In this document: positions 24,636-36,600 of the stretch, one piece after another
Layout of the letters: every line of letters begins with the position of its first letter
Numbering within the stretch: position 1 is the stretch's first letter
NCBI GenBank assembly: GCA_002633005.1
Contig: NMRA01000659.1
Span: 2,500-66,499, forward strand
Length of the DNA stretch: 64,000 nucleotides
Direction: 5' to 3'
DNA from: Phoronis australis
Lineage: Eukaryota; Phoronida; Phoronidae
The notes under the pieces: model-generated
The model's input: the letters and a program-made list of their open reading frames with translations, nothing else
What the model was told of the DNA's origin: nothing
Database searches by the model: none
Made by a program: the position numbers and the translations under genes

Positions 24636-27600
24636 GTAAGTAAATTTTGGTTTGGACTCTTTAATTCTCATCGAGATAGTTGACGTTGTGTTCTGGGACG
24701 TCTTCGGCCTAGTTCGGGCGGTTCGTCGGCTAGCTTTACAGCGTTTGCAACTTGGCTGGGCTGTGGAGGACTGGGTTACCAGGGACTGAACGTCAGAACA
24801 CAGCTGGTGAATGTTTTGGGTGATATAAGCGAATCTCAGTTTTTCAGTTTGCCACAACTTTATTTGCGGTCCTCTCGCAACGAAATCTGGTGCAAAAGTG
24901 TAGCGCGTCCAACCATTAGTTGTTACCAGTACCTACCTTGTTGACGTCTTTGTCCATTACTGATTACAGTTGTTCAAAAGAAAAAATACAGAGCTAGACA
25001 CTTAAGCATATAATGTCAACTCGCCAAATGTGGCTGCGAAGTTTTTAGTTTGGCAAATGCGAACTGAGATTGTCAAACCTGCAATTAAGAGCCAAAGTTG
25101 AAATAAATGAGATATACCTGAAGACTTGAAGTGAAAAATCGGCAAACTGGGCAAGTTTGGAAATGGCTGCTAGTGCACCCGAGTCCCCCACACAGGTATT
25201 TTTGCTCAAACGGGAAATTTTGAGTGTTGCATGTTCTCTGTGACAACTAATTTCCCTATCTTTGGCCCAATTAAGTTTACGCAAGATTGTCTCCTAGGGC
25301 CGGAGAGTGCGATCGGAACCTTCCAATTTTTTGCCCAACAATTTTAACGTTCGTCTGTTCACTTTCTATAATCTTTAGCATGCATGCTGTGATGTAGTGT
25401 GACAACCTGGGATTCTTACAAGATAGCCAAACAAAATTTGAGGTCCATTAGCGACCTGCGGATTGCCAAATCAACCTTTGCAGTTGCAACCTGGTTAAAA
25501 CATCATTTCATTATATCGTTCTTCTACTTGTGTAGCAAAGAAGAGTCGGATATCGATTGTGCTCGTGACGCGCGCACATGCTATTTACTATATTTTTGGT
25601 TTAAAGCACAGGTACTCTTATCACCTACTTGACATGATAATGTAATATTGCATTACAAGTGCAATCAATATGACCGCCCTGTAGGTGCTTCCGGAACAAC
25701 TAAAATGTTGCAGTCTGGGAGTAATGCACTTTATACATTTTATCTGCAGCTTTGTCACGTTCGCCAGTTATTTGTTCATAATGACACCAATAAACATCAT
25801 CTGTACAATTTTTCCTAATTCAACTGTAAACATTCATTACTTATTATCAATGTCAACATATGTGCATGCATGTTATGTAACTCACAACCTCAAATTTCGA
25901 CATTGTCCAGTTTAGTTTGAAAACTAATTGAAACAGTCATCAGGAGGGAGGGACTCCTTCTGAATAAAATTAAGCTGTAAAAAACTGAAGTTAGTGATGT
26001 GGAGGGTGTTCTTGTTCTTTCCATATTTATGTTTTTCTAAGGAAATCTCAAATAAATAAGCAGTTGGCAGTTGATACAAGTGTGATAACTTAATGGCAAA
26101 CAGTGAGGATGACATATTAATAATCCTTGTAACAAATTCTGTATAACAAGAACAACTGCCATGTTGCGGTGAGAAGAAAGAACGACTTCCCTGGTTGAGA
26201 CAGCTCCTGGCAATTTATCTCCACCCGGTCCAAAATCTCCTGTACTTAGATACCCTGGTCAAAACACTGTGAACAATTCGATCTCTGGATTCGTTCTCCT
26301 ATCGGTTAAAATCCGCAGCGGTAACCGACAATGAGAAAAGAAACGCCCTATCACAGTCAGTGCTGTCAATTGTGCTGACTGTTATGTAACTGGTGTGCAT
26401 TCTATCGTCTTAGTGAGCTGGTCCCCTATGACCAAAATGTGCTCCTTCCCTCGAGGAGTCTGATCAAAGAAGTCCAAGTGAACCTGTTCTGTAGGCAAAA
26501 GATGTCTGATAACTTTCTAGCAGCTTTCTCGGAAACATGGGTTTGAACTCAAATCATCTATCACAAAAGCTTATACAACAACAGTTAACACACTGCTTAA
26601 TTTTCCAACTCATCCTAGGCCAACTCAACCAGCTACTAGTACCCAGATAATGCATAGGATGCAGTCTTATGACCAATGTCATACAATGTCAATGTTTTTA
26701 AAGGCATCTTTACTGATCCAAACCTGTTAGTGACGTCTAAAGCTTAAGGTAGTCAAAACCACAAGGTATCTGCCATTTTCTATACTTTCAAGATGTGTGA
26801 TTATTTTAGTAGTAACTGTACATCTAAACTCACTGTTAAATATAAGCATTGTTCTCTTCAGATGAGAATCAGAATCATGCAGTCGTACATAGAAGACATG
26901 AGTGATCAAAATGAAGTTCTTGTGCAGACCGTGGAGGAGCTTGAAAGAGAGGCTAACAACAGGGTTGACATGCTTGAGAAGAAACTGCAGCGAACGTCAT
27001 CTTCAACACAGGTAGGAATTATTTGTGATTTTGAATTGACGCGCGCCACACCAACTTGTCAAGTCTGTCATTTTTGCGTCTAGGTAATTAACTGCGTCTG
27101 TGACTGTGAACAGGAATTATGCATGATCAGACTGCTGTAGCAGACTTATCAGACTGCTGTAGCAGACTTATCAAACTGCTGTAGCAGACTTATCAGACTG
27201 CTGTAGCAGACTTATCAGGCTGCTGTAGCAGACTTATCAGACTGCTGTAGCAGACTTATCAGACTGCTGTAGCAGACTTATCAGACTGCTGTAGCAGACT
27301 TATCAGACTGCTGTAGCAGACTTATCAGACTGCTGTAGCAGACTTATCATGCATAATGAGTTGTCAAAAGGCGGATTTGCTGTACTGGAAGTTTTTGCAG
27401 ACAAACCCATCCGCTGACGTCATTTAAACAGTTTCCCACAATATCCCCAGGGTGTGAATAAAAACATAGCAAATTGAACTTAAAAACTTCTCCCAATTTT
27501 ATGGAAAATAGACTCAAAAACCTTAACCTTTCCAATAGCAACTAATGTTGTCAAAGTGACTATAAACCTGCAGTCCAAGATGTGAGCTTTTGATTTACAC

Positions 27601-30600
27601 CACTAGGTGCCGCTGTAAAATTTGTCTCGCTTTGTTCCTCACTCAGATGAGAAGTGATTTCTGGGTTTGCAAAGTTAATTTTTGAAACCCTGCTCAATGC
27701 ATGAAATGACACTCACTCTATCAAGCCAATTTGTAGAGCATGATATCGAGTAATTCAACAAAGTGTCAGTTCTTTTGATGGACTGAAATCACCTCTGATT
27801 TGACTGCTGAACAATTTGAGACTAGTTTCATAATGTTCCATTTTTTGTAATGTAAGGTGGGTTCACAACTGCTTTTTCATTTTGGTCATTCACAACTGAT
27901 TGACAGTAAACACTAGAAATATAATGGTTTAGCCTTATATCAGAAGAAACGGTTTGTCTTTATATTTGAGGTCATTGCAGTTTTGAATGTTCCCATGACC
28001 TTATAAACCGGATTTTATGGTATGTGATCAAACATTTTCTACCGTCATCAAGAGGACAGTATAAGTGGATTGTATCTAGATAACCAGCTCTTGAGACAAA
28101 AAAAGTCTTCTAATGGATGCAAAAATTGAAAAAAATACTGCTTTTAAGAAGTTTCAGATGGTTTTTTAATGCAAGGAACAGTTGAACACGGCAGCTGTCT
28201 CATTTCAAATTGAACAGAGTTGATGGCATGCTAATTTATAGAATTTGATGGTATATTATTGATCACAAGTCCCAGGAATAAGCATTGTCTATTACATTGC
28301 CTTTGCTAAATATTCCTTCGTGTATATTCAGGTTTACTTTTGATCCCGAAAAGGCCATTTTGTGAATACATGCCACAGGCCTGTCTGTGGAGAACTGTGG
28401 AAGCTAGAGCTTGGTGTTGGTTTAAGTGGAAATGACTGTCATTGAATTATTTATGCTAATGTGGTCAAGGCACTGGCCCTTGATGGAAATGTGTAATGTA
28501 CGCAGCTATGTATCCAACCCCGGCCCCCCGGCACGTATACAATATTCCCAGCTTTTCATCCACAACTCCACATATTTCTGATGCTCTTCACCCTTCTCTC
28601 TATTTCAACGTTATGATATTTTCAAAAACAAACCATCTCCATAATTTCAAAATCTGTAAATCGAGAAAGGTGCGTCGTGTTTTCTCATGAGACGAGCGTG
28701 CAGTTAAAATCTCCGGAGAGTTGACAGTAATGTGGTGAACGGAAATCTAAGACACCAAATATACAATAGGGTAAACACAACTATCTGACAAAATCTGTGT
28801 GAAATTTGGCAAGATACTCGTGAGCAAACTATGCAGAGTCTGGATGTGTTTCAATACTGTCAGTATCACAAATTTCTATTTGTGGGGCTTCTGTTGAAGC
28901 CATTTATTGCTGGTAGTTTCCGAATCTGAAAACAAAGATGTAGTTTTGGGCACCATATGACTTTCAGCAAAAATCAATATTCAAGTTGTTAAACAGGCAA
29001 CAAAAGTGAAGATTTCACAATAGGCAGAGATAGTAAAAATGAGTGAAAAATTATTGTGGCCTTAACTTGACTATTTGAGTTTTGGATAAAAAATATGAAG
29101 TTCTATAAGGTCGTTTTAAGCCCTTTGCCTATCACATCCAAAAATCCTGGAATTTCCTGTAAGGATGTTGTAAGTTAATCCGATATAAAATAAGGTTCTT
29201 TGCGTTGATTGATTTCCTGCCCTGAATAAAGCCACGGCAACACATTGGTTACAGTGCTTTTATTTACCTACAGTACACGCCAAAAATAATCAAATAAAAT
29301 AACCTGGATTTCCCCGTCACGATGGCTGAGTTTGCCATCAGAATATCTAAAATTACCTGCCATGACTTGAAGATATAATTTTAGTTGCGCACTCCACGTC
29401 ATTGGTGCAAAAATAATTTTAGTGACATATTGTGATTGTTTAGCTTGGGCCTCTGACCCATTAAAAACTGGAACCGAGAAAAAACAAAAAACAACTAACA
29501 CGGCCTATAGGTCTTCTAAATTGGCCCGTGTCGGTCAGTTGAAGCCGTGTCGTTCAGTTCATCCATACCCATGTTTTTCTAAAATCATTCCTGGACAGGT
29601 CATTACCGTTCATGATGGTAACATGGTATTTCATCTGATTGATTTTGACACACACTGTACATGTTTAGTTCACCTGACGCTATGTGAATTTGATTACATG
29701 TGACACGTCCTCTTGACTCAGAGCAATAATTTATTGGGTAGCCAGATAATGGAAATCTTTGATGATAAATTAGCTGGGATTCAAATGATCCGATGTTGTC
29801 AAATTGTTTGTTCTTGGCGATAATCCAATTATAAGTAAACACAGCCCTTAGTGATAGCGGGAAATTTGAATCCAGTACGAAGACTTTGTTAACCGCTGAT
29901 TTTCTTTATGTGCGTACGTTAGTGTTGAAGGAATTTTTGTCTGAGACAGAAGGCCGCATGACTGACTTTTAATATGTTGTGACACATGTGTTTTGCAATC
30001 AGCATTTTTTATGTTGATTTAATAGGACTGTGTTGTTGAATTGGTTGGTGTATGTAATTACCATCATGAGTAGAAGGGGATCTCTTTCAACACCTAAAAA
30101 GGTGACTTGGAAGGAGCCTATTGTTCAAAAGGTAACTACAGACAAAATCTAAGTCTTGTTCCTATTTAAGTGCTTTTAGGTTGTAAACCATTTCCTGTCA
30201 TCTTGTTAGGCCTGTGTGCTGTTTAGTTGGTTTGTTAGAAAATTAGAAGACACACTTGGAAATTAGACTTGGTCATTGTTGTTGCTAAGTTTTAAAATGT
30301 CAGTTGACTTGGATGAAATTGGAACTTAATATCATCTGCGCTTGATTTTGTGTATAGATATGCTATCATCAGTTTTAAGTTTTTCAATTTTTATTTGTCA
30401 GCTTGAAGTCAACGTAGATATAAGTTATAAGTAAAGCAATAATTCTGTATAATTTGATGTGTCAAGTGGCGAGTTGCGAGTGGTTCAAGGTTGTTTCACA
30501 TAATTTTGACAATGGGAAGTTGACTAGTAAGTAACTAGGCTTGCAATTGATGAAACTAGAACTTGTCGACAGAAGAAGATTCGTGCTAAAGAACTTACAG

Positions 30601-33600
30601 ATATTGCATATTATTTTCCATTGTATCGTTGGAATATTAGGCAGGTTATTCTCTCCCAAATTATGTACCTAGGGGTTGTGTCTCCATGCAGTCAGACCAG
30701 TGGAATACCTTAGCAGGAAATTATATTCCTGATACAATACTAAGTGACGAAAACCTCTAGTCAAGACAATAGTTTCTCTACCCCTTGCTCGTCACTTCTT
30801 TTGTTGATGCACCTGAGGGGATGCTGCAAAACTGCCAGCACTAAAGCCTCCCAGCCGCTAAGTATGCATCCAGGGTGACACCTGAAGGTGGAAATGTCCA
30901 CATCCCTATTAATCCATCTATTGGGAGAACTCCAAAGGTTTGAGGCGTTCCGTTTTTAAAAGGTAGTACGACTTGTATATTTAGTGATAATCTGATTGAC
31001 AGTACTGGTCTGTAGGACCTCTCCAACTTCACAATTGACTATCTTTAATAACTGCAGCTTGTGTGATGAGAAACGTAGAGTTTAGGATACAGCTGTTGGT
31101 TGTCTGTCTTCATAGTCAATGTTCTTATTTAGGAGTACATGAACCAAGCCCGCAGCTTTGAGCAGGAAGCGAGGCGATTGGCCATTGACAAAGAAAAGGC
31201 AGAGAGAGATTTACAGGTACAGCTTGCTATCTTAATAAGTGTCAGTAGAAACAGATCTTTGTTATATGAGTTGAGCTAAATCATTGTTAGACGGAAAATA
31301 GTAGATATGGTTATCTCAAAAGTTAACGAACTTCTGTCCCAATAGTCAAATAATATTACTCCATCTAGTGTTTACAGACTAGACCAGTGATTTCAGCTGA
31401 ATCATTTCTATGTAATCCTTCTTCCTGTGGCTGATGGCCATGTTACGGCCTGTCATTTCAACTGTATTCGGAATTACACGATGAAAGCTGTGGCCGATGG
31501 TGGGCTCATTGGGTTTCAAGATGCCCTGATTTGTATGCTGCGGTGCATTTCAGAATACGGATGAAAAAGCTGCAAGACTTGAACTGCAGAATAGTACTTT
31601 GCGCCAGGAGAATGCGGATGTTCGCAATGACCTAAATCTCCTCATCAACGTGATTGCTGGAGCACGCACGACTGGGCGGTGGAACATTGAAGATCTCACT
31701 TTCAGGGACATCACCTTTGAACAGGTGTTTGGCATGGAGGAGGAAATTGCTAAAACGTACGTAACACACGAGATCGTGTTGATGAGAATAAATTGTTGTG
31801 ATCGTTTCTTTCGTTCTTGGCTTAATGCAATAACAGAAATAATGTGGACTCTTCTTGCATGGGAACTATATACCCAGGGTTGATGTTTATCGATTGACAC
31901 AAGCTACGTAGCGGTAAAAATTCTCCAATTTGGGACGGGGCCTAAAACTTGGGTTACGGAAATTGAAGCAGAAATTTTCTTGATTCTCAAGATTAAGACA
32001 TGGTCCACTTTGGTATTCATCATATTTCTCAAATTTTAGACACTGCATTGTTTTATGTATCCACAGAGTCTGAAGAGAGGCTTGACAGTTCATCAAATCT
32101 TCAAAATAGCTGCCAAGTGCAACATTTTCATGCATTCTCATGGTGTGCAACATGGAGGTTAATGATAGTTTTTTAAGATCGTAAAGCTTGAATTTGGGAC
32201 AGTCAATGTTGCCTATTTCTAAAGTTTGGTACAAGTTCTGACCTTGTGCCAAAGTAATTAATTTTTCACTGTCCCAAACTGGAGAATTTTTACTGTAATT
32301 TCTTGCGTGTAATGGTGCATATTCAATAAGCTGTTTTCAGTCTTTGTTGTTACTAAATTTGTTTGTTGCCCATTGTACAGAAGAAGCTCTGAGGAGATTT
32401 TGGAAGAGCATGTTGCTGAGTTGAAGAAAGAGCTAGATCGCCGGATGGAACTTGTAGAGCGCCTGCAGAGGGAGCTAGCTGAGGCCAAAAACCAGCAGGT
32501 GTCCTCCATGGACCAGGTAGGTATCACTGCGCCAACCATAACAGGTTCAAATCACCATCTTGGTATTTGCACTTCAGACATACGTTCTGTCAGTTTGTGA
32601 AGATGAAGAAGGATCTTGATTTCAATAACCATCAAGCCAGGTACTTATTTACTTTTGATAAAATGTTTGGCTTTGGTTTGCTGTCATGTTTTGTGAACAA
32701 CATTTTAAAGTTTTAATTTGGCATTGGCCTCACGGAATGCATATACGTCCGTTCTCATTTCTGTCATTGATTTTGTCGTCGCCACCACTCTGACACGTCA
32801 ACTCTTCCTAACCACCACCGTTTCTCTTTGTGCAGATTGCCATTCGCGATGAGGTGCTGAGCACTGTTAGCTCAGAACTGAGCTCCACACATCAGCGACA
32901 GTTGAGTGCCACCAATGAACTGCAGGACAGAGACCTGGCCGTGATGAAGCTCAAGTCAAACCTGCGAAGCCAGCAACAAGTCACTACTGATCTCAAACTG
33001 CAGGTGAGGAGACAGAGCATCGGTATAGGGTAGGGGTGTGGCAAGAGAATTTGATGGGCAGCCGAAACAAAGGTCATGGTCATGTCTAAATGCTCTGCTA
33101 GGCAGCTGAATGCAAAGAGTAGACGGAGGTGGAGTTAGAGTGTTTGACAAGCAACTGAAGGCAATTGGTGGAGGTTTAATATAGACTTTAACTGTTAGAT
33201 GAAGAGAAAAGGTAGGGGCGTGGGTAGATGGTTTGACAGGCAGCTGAAGGAAAAGTAGACTGAGTTAGAGGGTTTGGCAGCTCCTGAAGGCAGAAGGTCG
33301 GGGTGAGGCTAGATGCTTTGATTGGCAGCTGAAGGTAACGAGTGGACTGAGACATGGCTAGATGCTTTAACAGGCAGCTGAAGGCAAACTAAGAGAAGGG
33401 GTGTGGTTAGAGATTTTGACTGGCAGCCAGAGCCAGTGATGCCCATCTACATGTACACTGTCTCAGAAGTTAAAAAGTCTGGGCATGAACATTGAGCAGA
33501 TCCAGTAACAATAACATTGATTCTATAGTTTTCTAGGACAGACAGTGACAGAAACTGTTGATGCACTGATTAATCATAAATGAAATAGTTGGATCAGCGG

Positions 33601-36600
33601 GAGATTTGTGACAACTGGGGGGTTTTGGTTCACAGGACAAGGGCACTTTCCCCTTCAAATGCAAGTACTCATCTTGCCTTCTGAGAATGTCACTTTCCTG
33701 TTCATGAAACAGTGAATATTGTTACTACTGCTAAACAGTTAGTTATTTCTGTGTTTGCAATTGATTGATCTTGGTTTGAAGCCATGAAATCTTAAACTTC
33801 CAGGATTTTGTTTTTGCCAGAGTGTTTTCAATTTACACAGGACACTGTCTCCATAAGAGGGTTTTGAAAAATGTCACGTAGATGTGCACTTTGCACGGCA
33901 CTGTTGATTAGGTACATTCCATTTGATGTTTTACAGTTGGAGTCGAAGGAGCGCGAGATCTCGTCACTCAAACTGAAAGTGAAGGATGAGGAAACTGAGA
34001 TTCTGCTGCGTAACTCTGAGATAGAGAACCTTCATCACACTATCAACATTCTGCAGGAGAAGCAGAAAGAGTCTTCTCTTGAGGTAAGTTTGCTTTGTGC
34101 ACGGCTGTAAGGATGCAGTGGCGTTCTCTGTAGTACACATGATGGCAAAATGCCGGCACCGTAGAATTTGCGTATGAATTTGACTATCACAGCACCTCTT
34201 AGTGGTCATTTTGGTCTTAACAAGGGGCTTTTTTGCTATTGCACGTACCCGTTTTGGTTAAGTTGATTAAGTAACTTTATTCCTTAACTTATCCTGTAGA
34301 AACATATCGTTCGCGATACACCATGGGGCATATGAACGCCCCAGCGTTGCTCTTGTTTCCAAAGTCGTCGCAGGCCATTCAAGATTGTCATAAGTGCTGG
34401 CAAACAGATGAGATCGCCGTGAAACATTAGAACAGGTGGTGGAAAAAACAGCTTTTACAGACTGGGTTAATTTCTGTAGTTTTATTGGCATTTGGCTAAA
34501 TACGCACAATTGTCTATAGGTTCCTACTTAATCTTAAATTCATTAGATATTTACCTAGAGGAATGAGTTGTTAGTTCGGTGACTGCCAGAGGGCATGGCA
34601 GTTCAAGCTGTCTGGTGTTTTTCATTCCATCTTGCGTTAAGTGTTTGTCAACAGGCTTGGTTTCTCAATTCATTCAGCCAACTGGGGTTTCACAAGCATC
34701 TTTATTGACTTTCCAGTATGTCTTGATTAAAAGATTATTGATATTATTCCTGATTATGTGTTTTGTTGGTCGTGAAAATAAAAAACATGTTGGTTGTTGT
34801 GACAAAAATTGAATGGTTGAATGGTTTGACAGAAACTCAACTCACTATTTTGTTGATATAACAGACCCTTTCTTTAGCATTGCTTTAATTTTGTTTACTC
34901 AATCTTTGACCTTTATTGTCCTCTAAACCCATTTTAAACATACCATGAATGGGTGTAAGGGTTTTGAATTACCAACCTTAGGAGCTCGTAGGGGATTAGT
35001 TTGTTGATTTGGCAGATTTGTAGTAGGGGCCTGCCATGTCCTTGTGTGACTGTAAACTTTGTAATGCCTACCTAGGAACAAAATTCAAACAATATTTCTT
35101 TGGAGGAGCAATGTAATGAATGCTGTTCATTTTTATTGTATCGTGATTTGCTAAGAGTTTGTTGTGTGCTTTTCATGTTGTGATTCTACTGGGTGTGTAT
35201 GTTACTTTTGTTGTTGTCACAAACATTTTGGGATTTTCTGTACCTAGCTGTTCGGTGATTCTTAATGTGCCCTGAGTGTAAGGTGGTCAAATCCTAACAC
35301 TTGGGTATTGGATTTTGCTACAATATAAACACAAATCTGGATTTCCCTACACTTCGCATACTCATTCTCACTGACTTTGTCTTGGCAGTGCAGTCAAGAG
35401 CAAGTGGTATTTCGAAATGCTGTTACAGTAGTTTGTTCCTATTATAATTGCACCATGGACAGTGTGGTTAGTCAAATATCTATTTGTGAGTGGGGATACT
35501 CTGGTGATGAGGAGTTGGATGATATGACGTACGTCACCGGCGAGTTGTCGCGGAGAGTCTACAAACTGCAGCATTTGAACCAGTGTTTCAATCTGGACAT
35601 CAAGGATACGCGCAAGTCTGTGAGTGGACGAGGTGCTGTAGATCAGTGTATCTGTGCTGGGCATCTGTCTGCTTCCTGTTCGTTGATATCTCTTTGTTGG
35701 CTGAAACACACATCACTGCTCTGTTTGTTAGTACTGTTCAATATAATGTCAGTAGTAATCAGACACACAGGCCGTGAATCATCTGTGTGAACCACTGAAT
35801 CATGTGTGCAAACCACTGATTCGTGTGCATGAACCACTGACTCATACGTCAAGTCATATGAACTGGTGTACCAAGAGCATGAATGAGTGTTATGAATTGC
35901 CAAACTCACACTTACAAATTGTCAGCTCATTTTCACTCGCAGCGATTTATTTCATGTGTGAAACTCTTGTCATCTTCGTCCATTATTTTTGAATGTGCGG
36001 ATGATTTATGTTCATGTGTTGGTGTAAATGAATATTGGAATTCACTTGTCTATTATGTTATGTGCATGACATTGCAGTGTGCTGTGTAATTTGATGGTTC
36101 TTATTAATGAATCTCTTGGTTATCATTGTCTTGATGTTCTTGTTAGGTACCTTGCAGTTGAGTGCACTGTGACTCTATGATCTCAATCTAAGAATTGTGG
36201 AGTCGTGAAAGTGGTGCTGTTTGCAGTGCATTGTGGTTAGACTTAACTGTTTGTTTAACCCAACTGTGTTGCTTGAATCAAATGTAAAATCGTGGTACTT
36301 TTTTTTAATTCATTTTGGTAATAACACTTGTTCATCATTATGTTTCAGCTTGCCAAGTGTAACGATGCTGTGAGGCAGCTAAAGACAGATTTTAGTGTAG
36401 TCGAGGAAGAGAAAACGCAGGCTAAACATGATGTAAGTAGTACTTGGAAGAGGGTGTAATGAATTGTGATGTAAACAGTACGTTGTTTCAATGCACCAAG
36501 GTCTATTTAACGCGAATGTGTTTGCGGAAGTTTTTTCAAAATTTCAATGACACACAGCTAATAATTCTGCAGTTTCTGCGTGCATGCAACAAAAATTACA

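Noticed and set aside
27128-27347. Regular 22-bp repeats resembling a CRISPR array
   Set aside because: There are no spacers, the units are directly adjacent, and the setting is a eukaryotic intron. It is a minisatellite.
30841-31032. Minus-strand open frame with the phrase FGVLPIDGLIGMWTFPPSG
   Set aside because: Protein-like wording, but only 63 codons on the strand opposite the host gene, with no second fragment nearby to support a transposon relic.
31887-32252. 121-codon minus-strand open frame
   Set aside because: It lies wholly inside the family B MITE-like element and is a by-product of it. It does not resemble a transposase.
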